Origin: Cohnella sp. SGD-V74 | GTDB lineage: Bacteria; Bacillota; Bacilli; Paenibacillales; Paenibacillaceae | Length of the DNA: 64,000 nucleotides | NCBI RefSeq assembly: GCF_003001675.1 | Contig: NZ_PVYW01000023.1 | Coordinates: forward strand, 62,001 to 126,000 | Direction: 5' to 3' | Shown here: piece by piece, positions 62,977 to 64,000 of the stretch | Layout of the letters: each line of letters opens with the position of its first letter | Position numbering within the stretch: the stretch's first letter is position 1 | Translations under genes and position numbers: made by a program | The notes under the pieces: model-generated | Seen by the model: only the letters and a program-made list of their open reading frames with translations | The model's database searches: none | What the model was told of the DNA's origin: nothing

Positions 62977-64000
62977 CTAGAGTCCGCCAACCGGGTCGTT
63001 CCGAACGGAGAGAAGGAATTTCTCCCATTTTTCCGCCGCCGTCTTGTCGTTCATCAGCTTGAACCTGAGCTCGGGATCGTCCGTCTTCACTCCGGCCACC
63101 TCGGCTCGCAGCACGTATTGCTTCAGCAGCTTGTATACGGTCGGAGACATCGCCTCCACCTTGCGCTCGGTCTCCTCCGGAGCGAAGCGGACTTGCCGCC
63201 GGGCGGCAAGCTCCGCGAGCCGGTCCAACGATTCGGCGCCGAGCCGATCGATCGGATAATCCGCTCTCTCCTCTCTCAGCCAGGAAGCGAGAATCGCCTC
63301 CGTCCCGTTCAGCTCCGATATGACGGCTTCCGGATTCTCCGCGCCGCCGTCCGTATGCTCCCATAGCGGCAGCAGCTCCTTGCCGAACAAATACCGGGCC
63401 GCGAACTTGTCGGTCTCGTCGCCCAGCGCGTAATGAACGATCGCGCTCAGTTGCAGTTCCTCGCCCGTCGGATGCTCCAGAATCGCCTGAAGCATGCGGT
63501 TCCTCTCCCCGTACAGCTCGAAGCTGCGTTCCTCGATCGCCCGAACGACCAGAGGCGCCTTCGTATAATGAAGAAATTCAAGAAGTCCGTATGAATCGGC
63601 GATCCTGTCTTCCTCCATCGGCGCGAAGCCCAGCAGAGAAGCGTCCTTAAGCGTCATATAGACGTATTTGCGGTACAGCGAGGAGAAGCTCTCTCCGACG
63701 TTTGTGCCCAGTCTGAGCTTCAGGCTCTCAGGCAGCGCGCTCATCGACGCCGTCTCGTAATACGTCGCCAGTCCCTCGTACAGCCATTGGCTAGGCGGCG
63801 CCTGATACAGCTTGCTGGTAACCTTCCAGTCGAAGAATGCATGAAAGAAACGGTGCCCCATCAGCTCCCAGTCGCGCTTGCTGTGCGTATCGAAAGTCGT
63901 CCCGATCATCTGAGCGCCTGCGCCGGCAAAAACGTAGTCGCCGCCTTGCGAACTTGGCTGCAGCATCACGATTGACATACGCGGCAGATCGAAGCCGAAC
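62977..64000 (-). CDS. M61-like gluzincin-fold protein lacking the catalytic Glu (N-terminus beyond window)
   Basis: The open frame runs from the stop at 62977 to the right window edge, so at least 341 residues, with no start seen; the ATG at 63978 is probably internal. It contains MGHRFFHAFFDWKVT then QWLYEGLATYYETASM, the layout of M61/M1 peptidases (HExxH...E). The first Glu is replaced by Arg (HRFFH). The metal-ligand histidines and the downstream Glu remain. It is probably inactive or a binding protein; C-terminal half mostly helical. Family assignment is moderate. Confidence 0.6.
   Translation of the reverse strand, partial: FGFDLPRMSIVMLQPSSQGGDYVFAGAGAQMIGTTFDTHSKRDWELMGHRFFHAFFDWKVTSKLYQAPPSQWLYEGLATYYETASMSALPESLKLRLGTNVGESFSSLYRKYVYMTLKDASLLGFAPMEEDRIADSYGLLEFLHYTKAPLVVRAIEERSFELYGERNRMLQAILEHPTGEELQLSAIVHYALGDETDKFAARYLFGKELLPLWEHTDGGAENPEAVISELNGTEAILASWLREERADYPIDRLGAESLDRLAELAARRQVRFAPEETERKVEAMSPTVYKLLKQYVLRAEVAGVKTDDPELRFKLMNDKTAAEKWEKFLLSVRNDPVGGL

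Overview
The window reads as chromosomal DNA of an endospore-forming, Gram-positive Bacillota of the Paenibacillaceae (Paenibacillus/Cohnella-like). Signs of this are sporulation genes (prkA, ytxC, an AbrB/SpoVT-type regulator, a gamma-type SASP), LiaFSR, a SAM-I riboswitch and a T-box, YugN and DUF3055 proteins, LplB/LplC-type sugar permeases, strong GGAGG ribosome binding sites with frequent TTG/GTG starts, and fairly GC-rich coding DNA. Genus and species are not proven here.

Layout. 1-1.6 kb: two carbohydrate ABC permeases (one cut by the window edge). 1.7-2.5 kb: a SAM methyltransferase. 2.6-3.8 kb: 24 tandem copies of a 50-bp hairpin unit. 3.9-5.0 kb: AT-rich, eroded, no confident gene. 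5.0-8.3 kb: an agr-like peptide quorum-sensing locus (LytTR regulator, AgrD with a serine lactone core, AgrB, an extra membrane protein, and a divergent AgrC-like kinase); the AT-rich composition ends inside the kinase gene. 8.4-15.3 kb: GH18 chitinase, a MITE, prkA, DUF2161 and Rieske proteins, an aminotransferase-fold protein without its lysine, and an AbrB-type regulator. 15.5-22 kb: trmL, serC, a GSI-beta glutamine synthetase with a GlnR/TnrA box, aroF, a DUF2062 protein and ispH. 22-31 kb: an HtrA/two-component cassette, yugN, liaFSR and a soluble chemoreceptor. 31-40 kb: SASP, a sigma factor, T-box-thrS, ytxC, a diguanylate cyclase, a second MITE, mqnC and an EAL protein.

39.6-43 kb: the SAM-I-controlled metA-metI-patB methionine operon. 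43-47.8 kb: corA, an HRDC protein, small conserved proteins and a NAGPA-type protein. 47.9-51.6 kb: uronate catabolism (uxaC plus an oxidoreductase) with a divergent AraC regulator. 51.7-61 kb: a leftward organosulfur-scavenging operon (ABC transporter with a frameshifted ATPase gene, acyl-CoA-dehydrogenase-like monooxygenase, two tandem DszA/NtaA-type monooxygenases, HpaB-like protein, SsuD). 61.2-64 kb: an IS3-type remnant, a YpcP-like 5'-3' exonuclease and a partial M61-like protein whose HExxH has lost its Glu.

Two themes connect the window. Sulfur: the SAM-riboswitch methionine operon and the sulfonate-type operon supply sulfur for methionine and cysteine. Envelope and stress sensing: HtrA with its two-component pair, and LiaFSR. 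The best candidates for undescribed biology are the 50-bp hairpin array, the serine-type agr locus with a LytTR protein lacking a receiver, and the paired MITEs sharing a conserved core at convergent gene ends.
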